From positions 2,728,001-2,792,000 of the forward strand of contig NC_058166.1 of assembly GCF_020080835.1 (NCBI RefSeq): DNA of 64,000 nt, in the 5' to 3' direction. Under the pieces are notes generated by a model that had not been told where the DNA came from, did no database searches, and saw only the letters and a list, made by a program, of their open reading frames with translations. Origin of the DNA: Cotesia glomerata (taxonomy: Eukaryota > Arthropoda > Insecta > Hymenoptera > Braconidae). Below are positions 22,830-35,172 of this stretch, one piece after another (positions within the stretch are counted from its first letter, which is position 1; each line of letters begins with the position of its first letter). A program made the position numbers and the translations under genes.

Positions 22830-25600
22830 TATAAATTTTCATCTTAGCTGCTTAACTTAGCGTAAAGTCCAAAGTCATTTATTTTCCTTTCAAAATATCA
22901 ATTCTTATTATTCTTGAGATATTTCGGCAAGTTAGCAATTTCTTTCGTTTAGTTTTTCATAAAATAATTATGTAGTTTTTATCAATTTCTATGCATTAAA
23001 TGTTGAATAGATTTTCCACTTTAGTGGAAGAATGATCCATGATTAGGATTTGAAAAACTTATGTGAAGATATGTCAAAAGTTTATTATGTCAATACGAAA
23101 TTGCTTGGGCTTTTCCATGTCGTGAAAATAAAACTGTAAAAATTAGACAATTTATTCACAAAAATTATATTTTAGATTTATAGTCAATAATTAATTCTTG
23201 AATCTTTAGAGTCCATAAATTTCTGTAGAAATTTATAAGTAACGATCAGTTTTCATGAATTTGTAAATATCCTATCAAACAATTAATTTAAATCCAGTAT
23301 CTTCTTGTAGTTTCAAGTGAAACTTAAATATTCCTTAGATTTTGTTAAATTCGAATCAATATTCTTAATAAATTTTGCAGATATAACTTATTGCTTCCAA
23401 CAATTAAATTGTAAATACCTTAGGTATTTTAAAGGATAGTACCCAACTAGTCTGACAGATGGCGCACAGCCGTAAAATATTTCCGTAGCCAGAAAATTGA
23501 CTCAGAAGTTTTAAATTCTTAATCAAATGATGTTAAAAACATATTTCAGAAGTATGATTTAGACTTGAAAAATTTAGAAATTTTAGGAAAATATATTGTC
23601 TAAAAAGTATTTTTAAGAGTTAAATAATGTCTTGAATTTCATAAGTAAGAAGATGTGAGACTTTTAACACTATTCTGAATGTAAAGATCAACAAAAGAAT
23701 TACCGTTCTTTATTGTAGGTGATTTTCTGTTAATGAAAGTATTTTTTATTTAATGTTAATGAAAATTTCCAGTAATGATATGTGAAGCCTTGATTTTACT
23801 CTTTGATAAAATGTTGAAATTCGGTGTTTTATATTTAAATTTCCGGTCTGTTATTAGTTTATATTGTCTCAACTTAAATTTTGTGTCTGAAGAAAAATAA
23901 TTTGAAATCATTTAAAAGTTGCGGCTAATCAATTTTCAAAGTTTAAATTTGATTGCTGAAAACAAATCAAAAATTATTTTGTGATCAGTTGTTCTATAAG
24001 CCGATAAAATTAACAATGACTACTCTTGAATGGTTCCACATGTCTGTTTATCCTCCATGTAAAAAGAAGTCGTCATTTATGTTGACAAGCGTCATTTATG
24101 AGAAGATGATTACTATATGCAGATTTTTTGGTGGTTGTTCAGGATCAACAAGTATTCTGATTTTGTCTCATAGCACCTGTAATTTTTATTAAAACGAATA
24201 TGAAAAATCTATAATACTTTTATTGTAAATCAAATTTCAACATTTGGGTATAAAAAAAGTTTATGGTTATTTACAAGTTAGAAAGTTTTTGAAACCATCA
24301 TGATTTTAAAAAATCGTGTTTTTCATCAGATATCTTATGACGTTTAAAAAAACTTTTAAAAATATTATTTACTCCTGAGAAATTCATTGAGTAAAATTAA
24401 TAAATTATTCATAAATGACTTAGTTTCTTTCAATTTCTTACCGTTTTTCACACAATAATAGAAAGTGTGTTTTTGCGCAATTTTAGAAAAAGTACCTAAG
24501 TACTCCAATAGATGGCGTATCGCCCATAATTTCTTCCGTAGGTAGAAAGTTAACTCGGAGATAATTGACAATTTTATTTCTTCGTCATAAGTTTTTATTT
24601 CTATTAGTAGATTCATAGACTTTATATGACAAATACAATAATTCTTTGTGTATGAATCAATAATTAGTAAAAGAAACTATCTGTTGTTTTGTGTTTTTTG
24701 CCAATAAAACGAGATGTCGTTTGTTTTTTGGTCGCCCCTGGATTTATATAAGGCGCCACTGGATTTTTATTCACAATAACCAGAACTAGACCAGAACATG
24801 GAGTATTTTCACAAGGTCGTGATAGATTGCTAGGAAGAAAATAAAAAAAAAATGATTAGGAAAAATTAAATTTCAAAACTTATTTATTTAAACAATACTT
24901 TTACAATTGTAAAACCCCTTACAAACTCTAATATACTTAGGAGATTTTTAATTAAAGGTAAATAATTTTTTGATTTTTAGTGTTAAAAAGTACTTCGGTA
25001 GGAAATAAGGATATAGATACTAAATAACAGACTAATATAAGTCTTTATAATTGGCTTGGAAAATTCAATATGGATAAACGTTATCTTCAAAAGCAAAAAT
25101 CGCAATTTCTTTTTTAGACCTAGGCTTGTTTTGCTAAGTTTATTAATTTAAAATATTGTCTTGGTGGATTTATTATTTGAATCGAATTTTCAAATTAACA
25201 AGCGACCATTTTCTTACGATTTCCAAATCTCTAAGCAAAAAGCTTGTTAGTTTGATTGATTGAAAATGATTATCTATCGGATTGCTCAAAACTATCAAAG
25301 GTTACAATTTTTTAACAGTAATGCTTATAAATCATTGATTTATCAAGAAATGATTTCTAACGAGTACACGGAAAGAAATTTTCTTTAAAAATTACCGTAA
25401 AAATCACGGTAATCTTGGGAAATTCGGGAATTCCTGATCTAATTACAATTCTTTCAATAATTATTCACAAATACAATGTAAAAATACAGAAAAGTACCAT
25501 TAATTTTTACTGTACCTATTTTATTTGTTCCTACTTCTATTGAATATTCAATTAATAAATTTTAAACCTAATTTTAAAAAAATTTTTTAATTATGCTTGA
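22830..25600. repeat. Diverged duplicated segment, copy 2
   Basis: Aligns by eye with 8575-9110 plus 18100-19650 and with 26255-28080. Conserved landmarks are the CTGACAGATGGCGCACAGCC block at 23450, GCACCTGTAATTTTTAT at 24172, CTCCAATAGATGGCGTATCG at 24505 and CTCAAAACTATCAAAGG near 25286. Open frames here (for example 23953-24192 and 24365-24616) are not shared by the other copies and I do not call them genes. Confidence 0.55.
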
Positions 25601-28309
25601 CGCAATGACAGGAATGATATGTGCACTCACGTAATTTTATATAAAAAAAAAGTACTGAAGCGCTCCGCTAGGTGGCGCATTGTCTGAGATTTTGTTCGCG
25701 GGTAGAAAGTTGACTCGGAAGTATTATATTCTCAATCAATTAGTAAAAAAATATGTTATTGTTTTATTCTTTAACAAAAGTATTTATTAATATTAGTGCA
25801 TTCACAGTTATGTGACACATTCGATTATCAATTTATACATATTTCATGAGTTAGAAAAATTATGTTTTATGATATATGAAGATGAATTTTTGAAAAGGGA
25901 TTATATTACTGGCAACATTGGTTAAAGTACTCTCACTTGAATCAATTGTCATCTTTTTATTCTAACTGTGATCAGAAACCTCGGTTATCTGAGCACGAGA
26001 TTTTGGTGGCTAACATACGATACTACGATACTACGATGGTTAGATTGAAGACTCACCAATTGCAGTTTTCGTGAGAATATAACGACAAAAGTAATTGAAG
26101 ATTTAATAACAGATAATGAATTGGAACAACAATTACATTTAATTATAATGATAATGTATTTAGTAGTTTACGATAGATTTTTTCACGGGAGTTGTTGTGA
26201 ATTCCTATCTAATTCTCGTTTTTGTGCCGTTTGATTTCGGCTAAAGCCCAGTCATTTATACTCTCCTAGAAATTTGGATCATTTTTATTTTTAATATATT
26301 TCAGCCAGTTAATAATTTTTCTCTTTAGTTGTTATGAAAAATCATCAAGTTTTATATTATCGTTATGTATTAATTAATTAGAATAAATTTTTTTATTTTC
26401 ATTTATTTAGAATAAATTTTCCGTTTTACTGAAGAAATAATCAATATTTGAAAAATTACTATGAAGATATGTTAAATGCTTAACATATAAATAAACAATG
26501 TAGGCTTTACCATCTCGCTAAAATAAAACTGGAGAAATCAGACAAATTATTCACAAATATTATATTTTAAATTGATAATCAAAAGTTCATCCTTGAATGG
26601 TTTAAGTTCATATATTTCAATGGATATTTATAAGTAACGACCGGTTATTATGAATTTTTAAATCTACTATCAAACAATTAATTTAAATCCAGTATTTTAA
26701 TGAGACCTCTGGTGATGTTCAAATATTCGTTTAAAATTTTGTTGAATTTGAATCAATATTCATCATCAATTCGCATGTATAACTGATTTTTATATCCATT
26801 GTTTTGGACAATTACATTGTGAATACCCTAGGTATTTTAAAGGATAGTACCTCAATAGTCTGACAGATGGCGCACAGCCTTAAAATATTTCTGTAGTTAG
26901 AAAATTAACTCAAAAGTTTCATATTCTTCATTGATTGATGATAAAACATATTTTACAAGTATGATTTCGACTTAATGAAAAATTTAGAAGTTTGTGGAAA
27001 ATGTATTCTCAACAAATAAGTATCGTCTTAAATTTCATTAGTGTTCATATGAGACTTTTTAACGTTAGTCTAAATGTAAAAATAAATTAAAGTATTACTT
27101 TTCCCATACTTTGAGAGGTTTTATGTATCATACGGGTTAATTTTTTTTTCCAAATGTGAGAATTCGTTATTTAATTTCTATGTTTTGGGTCGCTTGTTAA
27201 AAATCGTTTTAACTTTCGAATTTTTCAGCAGAAGAAAAATAATTAAAAATCATTCAAAGGTTGTCGCTCATCAATTTTACTAACTTTAATTTAATTGCTT
27301 GAAGCAAACCAAAAATAATTTATGACTGAACGGTTATTCTATAAGTCAATAAAAATTATCGTGATTATCAGGATTCGAAATATCTGTTCATCCTACACGT
27401 AACATGAAGTCTTCTTTGGTGTGGTAAAATATAATCAATAATTGCAGATTGTTTGATCAATAAGTATCCTGAATTCATCTCACAGCACCTGTAATTTTCT
27501 ATTGTGGATTTTAAATCGATAAAACTTTTATTCAGAAGTTAATTTTAACATTTCACTATAAAATTTAATTATTTAAAAGTTAGAAAGTTCACGATGGAAC
27601 CATCATAATTTCACAAAATCGAGTTTTTCATCAGATCTTTTTGGAAGTTCAAACAATCTTTCAAAAAATATGATCCGCTGCTGAGAAATTCAATTAGTAG
27701 AATTAATAACTTATTTGTAAATGGCTTTGTTTTTCTCAATATCTTACCATTTTTGACATAATAATAGAAAGTGTGTGCGCAATTTTAAAAAGTATCTAAG
27801 TACTCCAATAGATGGCGTATCGTCCATAATTTCTTCCGTAGGTGGAAAGTTACCTCGGAGATATTATATTCTCAATCAAATCAAAGGATATAATTGACAC
27901 TTTTCTTTCTTCGACATAAGTTTTTATTTCTTTTAGTACATTCATTGACTATATATGATAAATACAATAATTGCTTATGTATGAATCAACATTTTATTTA
28001 AGAGACCATTTTTTCGTTTGTGTTCAATTCTAAAAAAATTAGATTTTCAACTGACGGTAAAAAAATGTTTGATTAGTGTTAAAAACTACTTCGGTAAGAA
28101 ATTAACAATTGATGGAGAATTACAGACCAATATAAGTATTTATAATCAGCTTGGGAAATTCTATATGAATAAATTTTGTCTTCAATAAAAAAAATCACAG
28201 TTTCTTTCTTCGACTTTAATTTATTAGTTAAATTGAATCTTCTAAATCACAAGCGGAAATTTTTGAACAATTTTCAAATCTCTCAGAAAAAAGTTAACTT
28301 GATTAATTC
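25601..28309. repeat. Diverged duplicated segment, copy 3 (first part)
   Basis: Runs from a TTGACGCAATGACAG.A block near 25588 through the same landmarks as copies 1 and 2 (GCTAGGTGGCGCAT near 25668, CTGACAGATGGCGCACAGCC near 26860, CCAATAGATGGCGTATCG near 27807). It is interrupted by later elements and resumes at 31022-31086 and 32958-33130. Confidence 0.55.
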
Positions 28310-29199
28310 CCAGTCAGCATCCAAGTCAGAAAGATTTCAGTATGAAGTCTTTTAAAAAACTTCTTATAGAAGTCCTAATGTGACGTCTTAAGGAGCTCTT
28401 TTTTACGAGGTCAGAACTAAGAGCTCTTAATGAACTCATAAGTTTGGAGTCAATTTTCTGACATCTAACTGAGTCCCTTTTTTGGACTTCTTTTTGAGTT
28501 GCGTATAATGAGCTTATAGACATTATAAATAAAAACACAAATTTCTTTTTAATATAAAGCTGTCAAAATCTTATTCATTTTTTATTTATTACTTTCCTGA
28601 TTGAGAATTTAAATTGAAAATGATTAAAAATAATTCGAATTAAATGATTTAAAACAATTTGAACAGATTAATATATAGATATACACTTGGCATAGGTTAA
28701 CTCATTTCTCTTAATCCAGGTTAATTAAATTTTTCAAAAATTTTAAATTATATTATGAAGTAATAGGCAATAATGTTAAAATCTGGTTCGTAATCAAACT
28801 AATTTAGATAAAATAATAAAATTGGATTCTAATCTGAAAAAATTATGTGAAATTTCTACATTTAAGGAGTACTTTGCATGTATCAATTTTAAACATTTTA
28901 TTCGAATTGAACGATATCTTATAACTATATACTTATTAATTATTGTTGAATTTTTAATATTCATTAATTTATCTATTAGATTTTATATTGTGAAATGTAA
29001 ACAAAATTTATATAGACTATTTAAAAAAATATTACAGGTAGACTTTTGAATATTTTTTAGTGTATAAATATTCGTAAAAGTTACTTTTTCTCTATCGATA
29101 CACAGTATCAAATAGAATAAATAATATAGACAATGATCGCGACATTTCATCACTATATAAACTTAGCTTATGAGAATAATGAGATGTGTAACGACATAT

Positions 29200-29290
29200 C
29201 GTTTAAACAGCGTAGGGGGTTAGGTATCGATCTAGCACGCGCGCGACTCGGGTTCGAATCTTAGTTACGGCAATTGCGATTTTCACTTTC
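29200..29290 (+). repeat. Possible tRNA-like fragment
   Basis: A B-box-like GGGTTCGAATC at 29247 is preceded at about 45 bp by GTAGGGGGTTAGGTATCG, which is a weak A box. The remainder does not fold into a convincing tRNA. Probably a remnant of a tRNA-derived SINE. Confidence 0.3.
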
Positions 29291-29406
29291 TCTCTTTAAA
29301 CCGACAATATTAGGTCTAACTAAAATAATAAACATTCGAAATCAGCATCGGTGCTTCATGAAACTCTGAATTATTTTTCATAATTTACTTTTATTATTAT
29401 TATTAT

Positions 29407-30724
29407 CAGGGCCTGGAAGTTGGGGCAAAACAATTAAAAATAAAAAAAGAGCGAAATTCACACGACAATGCCTAGCAATAAAACAATAGCGAGCAAATTC
29501 ACACGCATAATTCATGTCATAGCCTAGAAATTAAATGTCAAAACAAAATAAGTTTGGCAGCAAAAACACGTGTGTTTAAGTTGAAGAACTCTGAAATTAG
29601 CTGTAAAATGAAATATAAATAAATTTATTACTTGGTGCGTTTGCAGACAAAAAGTAAGACAAAAAATAATATAAAAAATAAGACAAAACGTAAGACAAAA
29701 AATAAGACATGAAATAAGACAAAAAGTAAGACAAAGAATAAAACAGAAAATAAGACAAAAAATCTGGAAATCGGTTGACCGCGCAGGCCAACCCTAGAAT
29801 TTCCCGCTAAGTTTGGATTTCAAGCGCCTTAGAATGAGTTTTTTGGTTAATATTTGAGCTTTTTAAGCTTAAAGCACCGTTTTTCATATATTGAGCTCTT
29901 TGAGCTATAAATATTATAATATAAATTTATACTATAAATATTTTGTGTTATATATACATTTTTTGTGCTTGAAAAACTGCTTCGAATGCATTTTCGAAAA
30001 TTAAAATAGAACAACGCATTCAAAAGTTTTAGTTGTTTAAAAATTCACAAAATTTATTTTTCGGTATTTTTAAAAAATATCTGAGATTCCTCAGCCAATC
30101 AATATGAACCTATAAATTTTCTTTTTGTGCTTAAAAAATTGCATCGAATACTTTTTAAAAAATGAAAATCGAACGACGCATTCGAAAGTTATAGTTTAAT
30201 AAATATATTTTGAGCTCAAAGAGCTCAATATATGAAAAACGGTGCTTTAAGCTTAAAAAGCTCAAATATTAACCAAAAAACTCATTCTAAGGCGCTTGAA
30301 ATCCAAACTTAGCGGGAAATTCTAGGGTTGGCCTGCGCGGTCAACCGATTTCCAGATTTTTTGTCTTATTTTCTGTTTTATTCTTTGTCTTACTTTTTGT
30401 CTTATTTCATGTCTTATTTTTTGTATTATTTTTTGTCTTACTTTTTGTCTTATTTTTTGTATTATTTTTTGTCTTACTTTTTGTCTGCAAACGCACCAAG
30501 TAATAAATTTATTTATATTTCATTTTACAGCTAATTTCAGAGTTCTTCAACATAAACACACGTGTTTTTGCTGCCAAACTTATTTTGTTTTGACATTTAA
30601 TTTCTAGGCTATGACATGAATTATGCGTGTGAATTTGCTCGCTATTGTTTTATTGCTAGGCATTGTCGTGTGAATTTCGCTCTTTTTTTATTTTTAATTG
30701 TTTTGCCCCAACTTCCAGGCTCTG
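29407..30724. mobile_element. Foldback hAT-type MITE, long copy
   Basis: Termini CAGGGCCTGGAAGTTGGGGC and the inverse ending ...CTTCCAGGCTCTG are hAT-like, and an 8 bp target duplication ATTATTAT flanks both sides (though it lies in an ATT repeat). The arms are ~560 bp each and almost exact inverse copies, with a ~200 bp spacer. Each arm has a minisatellite of AAAAATAAGACA-type units. Frames of ~65 codons in both arms are mirror images of this minisatellite, not genes. A shorter copy is at 56452-57417. Confidence 0.8.

Positions 30725-30774
<50 letters not shown>
30725..30774. repeat. (ATT)n microsatellite
   Basis: About 50 bp of ATT triplets directly beside the hAT MITE. The MITE appears to have inserted into it. 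Confidence 0.85.
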
Positions 30775-30775
<1 letters not shown>

Positions 30776-31086
30776 GTTGTGTTCTTATTATTGTTATCAT
30801 TATAATAGCGTATAGAGATAAAAAATCATTCATTTGTGCGAGTTCAGAAAAAAGAGCTCTTTAAGAGCTCGTTTTGATGAGTTCTTAAAGTCTACAATAA
30901 GTGGCGCATTCGACCTCTTCAAAAGGTCTTAAAGACGTCTTTTAGACGTAGACTCTGACGTCCAAATCAGAAATCTGAGCTCATTTGGAATAACTTAATA
31001 CGTCATTTTGCTATCTGGGTTGTGATTATCGGATTACTCAAAACCATCAAAGGTCACAATTTTTTGACAATAATGCTTATAATTTA

Positions 31087-32957
31087 AGGGTGGGGGGGGG
31101 TGCAAAATGGAGTAGGGGTGTCAAAATGGGGTACCCCCAAAATTTTGTAAGGAAATTTTTTTTTCCAAAAAGCTCTTTCAGCTTCCTAAAATATATTTTA
31201 ACGTCATTTCCTACAATTTAAAAGAAAAAAAAAATTTTTAATTAAAAAAACAAAAAAAATTTTTTTTTTCTAACTTTTCTTACAGTAATTTTTATCGTCA
31301 TTGTGTATTGTAATAAATTTTTTTTCACATCTACGATTACTTTTTCTAAATTTTTAAGTTCTCGCTTTACAAATGAATGATTAAAAAAAAAAAAAAAATC
31401 GGGGTCATTGGTTTCATGCCAGTTTTCGAAAATCAAGTTCTAATCTGATCTTCACATATTTAAGGTCCTAGGAACTAGTTCTTAATATTCTTACGAGGAT
31501 ACCTGTCGGCGTGTGTGTATGTGAGTGTAAACCTCTAATGTGTCGAAGAAAAATCTTACACAGAAAGAAAAATTTCTTGACTGGAGAACAAAATTCTTGG
31601 CTCAAGAAAATTTTCAGGTGCCTGAAGAAAGACTGAAGTCGTGTTGCCCGAAATTAAAATTTTTCTTGAAATTCTATTCTTGGTGGAAGTAATTTTTTCT
31701 TAATTCAAATTATCATAAATACTTGATTCAATAAATTTTTACATTTGATCAACATTTTTAGATACTTTAGGGAAGCAGTGCCACCTACTTCAGCTGAGAA
31801 AAAAATTTTCTCACCTTGAGAAAATTTTTCTCTTGAATATTTGATACCCATTTTATATTATTTTAGCGTGCAATTATACATATTGAATGAAAAAAAAAAT
31901 GATTCAACATTATTTGATCTTCCCATTTGATATGTTAATCAATAAAAATATTAATGAAAATTTACTTCTATCTTTATGTTTAATTTTTTGGAGCAAGAGG
32001 CTGAATTTTCTCAAAACAAGATTTTCTTGACTTAAATAAATTTTCTTGGATCAAGATACATATTTCTTAAAACAAGAGAGTTAATTTTGTTGGAATAAGT
32101 GAAATTTCTTGTGTCAAATAGAAAATTTTTTTTTCGCTCAAGGAAATAATTAGGAAGAAAAATATTTTCTTGGCTCAAGTCAACCTTTTTTTCTGTGAAA
32201 ACTAATCATTCTAAAAGAATGTCTTTATCAAATAACTTCGAAATTTATTCTCAGATAATTTTTGATGTCATAATTTAACTATCAATGCTCAGAAAACTGT
32301 GTCAGAGGCCGCCAATTTCTTCAAAATCATTTGGTGGGCTTGTAAGATATTTGATTTAAAAAGTAAGATCTTCAGGCCTACAAGATCATTCAACTTGAAA
32401 AAATTTTCCTGAATCCCTAAACCAAGAAAGAGAGTGCAAAAAAATTACGAATGTTTTTTTTTTTCGTGCTATTGCTTGGAATTGCGTGAGAACTGTCTAA
32501 AAAATTTTTCACCAGGAGATCCAAAAATTAGAATCTTCTCAAGGGAACTCTTTTTTTTATCTTGATATTATTTTTACTCAAGCGAAACCCATCAAAAATT
32601 ACTACAAAATTAAAAAATTTTTTTTGCTACCTCAATTTTTGTTAGGAGTATATTGCGTCAACTATAACAATGTTTTTTTTTGGGTGATTTGTTCATCTCT
32701 CTGGGTTCTTTCGTAGACTTATTGATAAGAAAATGTTATTTTTTTAACGACATTTCATTTTCGGATAATGAAATTTTTTTTTTCCTTTTTTCAGGGGGTA
32801 CCCCATTTTGCCCGCAAAAAAAAAATTTTTTTCTACGGCAACTTGAAATTTGATTATTTTCCTTCAATTACGACTGGAAACGAGAAAAATCAGCATATTT
32901 AAGTCCTTAAAATCATAACGGTTTCTTAAGTACCCCATTTTGCCCCCCCCCTCCCCT
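31087..32957. mobile_element. TIR element with GGGG-rich, CAAAATGGGGTA ends
   Basis: Left end GGGTGGGGGGGGGTGCAAAA and right end ...TTTTGCCCCCCCCCTCCCC are inverted repeats. The GGGGTACCCC/CCCCATTTTGCCC motif recurs near the inner edges (31128 and 32798). The flanks rejoin to AATTTA|TTGATTTATC as in the intact duplicate at 19595. It is non-coding and contains a nested MITE at 31559-32197. Confidence 0.65.
31559..32197. mobile_element. CACAGAAA-ended palindromic MITE, copy 1
   Basis: Termini CACAGAAAGAAAAATTTCTT and inverse ...TTTTTTTCTGTG. The body is made of many CTTGG.TCAAGAAAATTTTC motifs in both orientations. It aligns in reverse orientation with 36629-37263, and both are ~640 bp. TA-rich flanks suggest a Tc1-type family. 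No transposase is present. Confidence 0.65.
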
Positions 32958-33130
32958 ATTGATTTATCAAGAAATAATTTCTAGCGTGTAAAATGAAAAG
33001 CAACTTATTGCTATTTTTAGTTTACTTAGAAAGAAAGATTTCTAATTCGTGGTATTGAATGCATTTAAATTGTCAAATTATTAATTCGTTTACAACAAAA
33101 TAGTCTTAAAAATTTTTTTACCTGATATCT
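32958..33130. repeat. Diverged duplicated segment, copy 3 (end)
   Basis: The sequence TTGATTTATCAAGAAATAATTTCTAGCG resumes the duplicated unit and aligns with 19600-19760 and 25345-25375. The recognisable homology fades near 33130. Confidence 0.5.
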
Positions 33131-33940
33131 TTTTTATTTCCGATCATTTTCTTGTGCACCTGCTTCCATTTAATAAAAAAAAAATTAATCAAGATTGTAA
33201 TACTTTTCGCCTGGAGCAATAACAATCACTCATATTGAAAGTCTACCGTACTACTTTTTTTTTCCATCCGTAGTCGCCGATTAAAAACAATTATCGACAT
33301 TGAACATCGTCATATATCCTTGAGGACTTAGAAGTCATTTAATAGTGCATTCACTGAAAGTATACCAGGGAGAGAGAGCGGTGATAAGAGACCAAATAGA
33401 GAGGAAAAGATAGTCGAGTATCAAGAGAGAGGGTGGAAGAGGTGGAGAAAAGGAGAGTTTTGATGAAATAGAAGCCTAGCTACGATTTGGCAGTTGTCCC
33501 GCGGGCATTCAGTGAAACACGCCATTTCATCCGCAGACTGCCGATATCCGTCCATCTTTACCTTTCCCCTCAACCCGAAGCTTCTATTTCTCAAAATATC
33601 TCATTCCGTACTGCCGTAAGCTCTGAGAATGAATTACAAATCTATCACTCTTATATTTATGACGATTTATACGATATGGAATAGATACGAATTTAATCTT
33701 TTAAATTGCGATGGAAATTTTATGTTGGGTCATTGCAATTTTTTTTTAAATTTGGGCATAAATCAAAAGTATTCATCTATCTACACGGAGAAAAAAATTT
33801 AGCTGCAGGAACTCTATAGTGGATAGTTAGTTGTAAAAAGTGCCAGTAGGTTAACGTATTCTTATGGTAACAATACTGTTTGGCTCCTATAACTCTATGA
33901 CGTTGAGCTCTGAAAGCCCAACGTTATTTACCTCTCACAA
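33131..33940. other. Unique GC-richer patch, no gene assigned
   Basis: From 33360 to 33690 there is a purine-rich block (GAGAGAGAG-like) followed by a pyrimidine-rich block and a 65-codon frame (33487-33684) with no recognisable domain. It has no repeat copy in the window and could be a host 5' exon or regulatory DNA. At 33784 a single ACACGGAGAAAA end marks a truncated MITE. Confidence 0.35.
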
Positions 33941-35172
33941 CCCGAGAAAAAATATTTATATATAATTATATATATTTATATATAAATTGGTTATATATGA
34001 AAAATGGCCAAATATAATCATATATAATTATATATAACAATATTTAATTATATATTTATTACATCTAATTAATTATTGGGCTAATTTTATGGATAGAATA
34101 TTTAATATGGTCCTACGCAATTCTGTGTAACCAATTAAAATACAAAAAAAAATATCTAGATATAATTTTATAGCTATAACACCAACGGTCACCCATCCAA
34201 CTATGAACCCTGCTCAATGCTGCTTAACTTTGGTGATCTCCGTGCGTCTTGAAGTGTCTGTCTGCTGTGCTGCTGTCTTAGATGATAATGATTCTATGAT
34301 CTACATAATGTATCATATGAGTTTATCATAAATGGAATATAAAAATTGATTTTAATATATATTTGGATAGTCATTATTCATAATTTATTTATTTTACCGA
34401 ATTTCATTATAATATAACACTTATTTAAATAATAAAATAAATAATAATTTTACTATTAGGTAGTAGCAGAGCAGACCAAAACATCTCATAGGAAATGTGA
34501 CAAATTTTGTATTTCAGAATTATTCAAACGTAATTATAAACATCATTTTACACTTTTTGTGATTACCAAAAAAAAATTTTTTTTCAAAAAAAAAATTTTT
34601 GTCTGTTAATTATATATAAGCATATATAATTATATATACTTATATATAATTATATATGGGACTATATACAATCTTGCATTGCTCCATATATAGTCATATA
34701 TAATTATATATGATTATATATAACCTCATATACAATTCCATGTATAATCATGTATGATTATATATAATTCTATATACTTACATATATTTTTATATGGAAC
34801 TATATATAATCCTGCATGGTTGTATATTGCTCCATATATAGTCATATATAATTATATATAACCTCATGTCCAATTCCATATATAATCACGTATGATTATA
34901 TATAATTCTATATACTTATATTTAATTGTATACGGAACTATATATAATCCTGCATGGTTGTATATTGCTCCATATATAGTCACATATAATTATATATGAT
35001 TATATATAACCTCATATACAATTCCATATGTAATCATGTATGATTATATATAATTATGTATGATCATATATAATTGTATATAATTATATATGTGATTCCG
35101 TATATAATCATTTATAATCATATATGATTATATACAATTATATATAATTATATAGAAACATTTTTTCTCGGG
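33941..35172. mobile_element. CCCGAGAAAA-ended TATATA-rich MITE, copy 1, with 5S-derived insert
   Basis: Ends CCCGAGAAAAAATATTTATA and inverse ...ACATTTTTTCTCGGG. The body is a long array of degenerate TATATAATTATATATGATTATATA units (34610-35160). Compared with the copy at 48012-48781 it has ~360 bp extra, which includes a 5S rRNA-like sequence (34180-34258). Confidence 0.7.
34180..34258 (-). ncRNA. 5S rRNA-derived segment (pseudogene/SINE3-like)
   Basis: On the minus strand this reads as the internal promoter part of 5S rRNA: a box A-like AGTTAAGCAGCATTGAGC, then an intermediate element, then a box C-like GGATGGGTGACCG. The 5' and 3' ends of 5S rRNA are missing, so it is not a functional rRNA gene. 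Its position inside a MITE suggests a 5S-derived SINE or a captured 5S fragment with a potentially active Pol III promoter. Confidence 0.65.

Larger units (their letters stand above)
28310..31021. mobile_element. CCCAG(T/A)..AGCA-ended element containing a hAT MITE
   Basis: The ends CCCAGTCAGCATCCAAG (28310) and ...TGCTATCTGGG (31021) are imperfect inverted repeats, and the flanks rejoin into the duplicated sequence seen at 25255-25290. Both ends are rich in GAGCTC/AAGAGCTC and AAGTCTT motifs. Its inner part carries the younger foldback hAT element (29407-30724). The frame at 28822-29049 shows no recognisable domain. Confidence 0.45.

Noticed and set aside
29597..30534. Two ~65-codon frames with MACAVNRFPDF starts, repeated at 56642-57227
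   Set aside because: They lie in the mirrored arms of the hAT foldback element and translate the AAAATAAGACA minisatellite; identical frames on opposite strands show they are a palindrome effect.
34180..34258. Functional 5S rRNA gene
   Set aside because: Only the central promoter part is present and it is embedded in a MITE; ends of the 5S molecule are missing.
34610..35160. CRISPR-like or satellite array from the regular TATATA units
   Set aside because: Units are degenerate, lack spacers of constant length, and are bounded by MITE terminal repeats.
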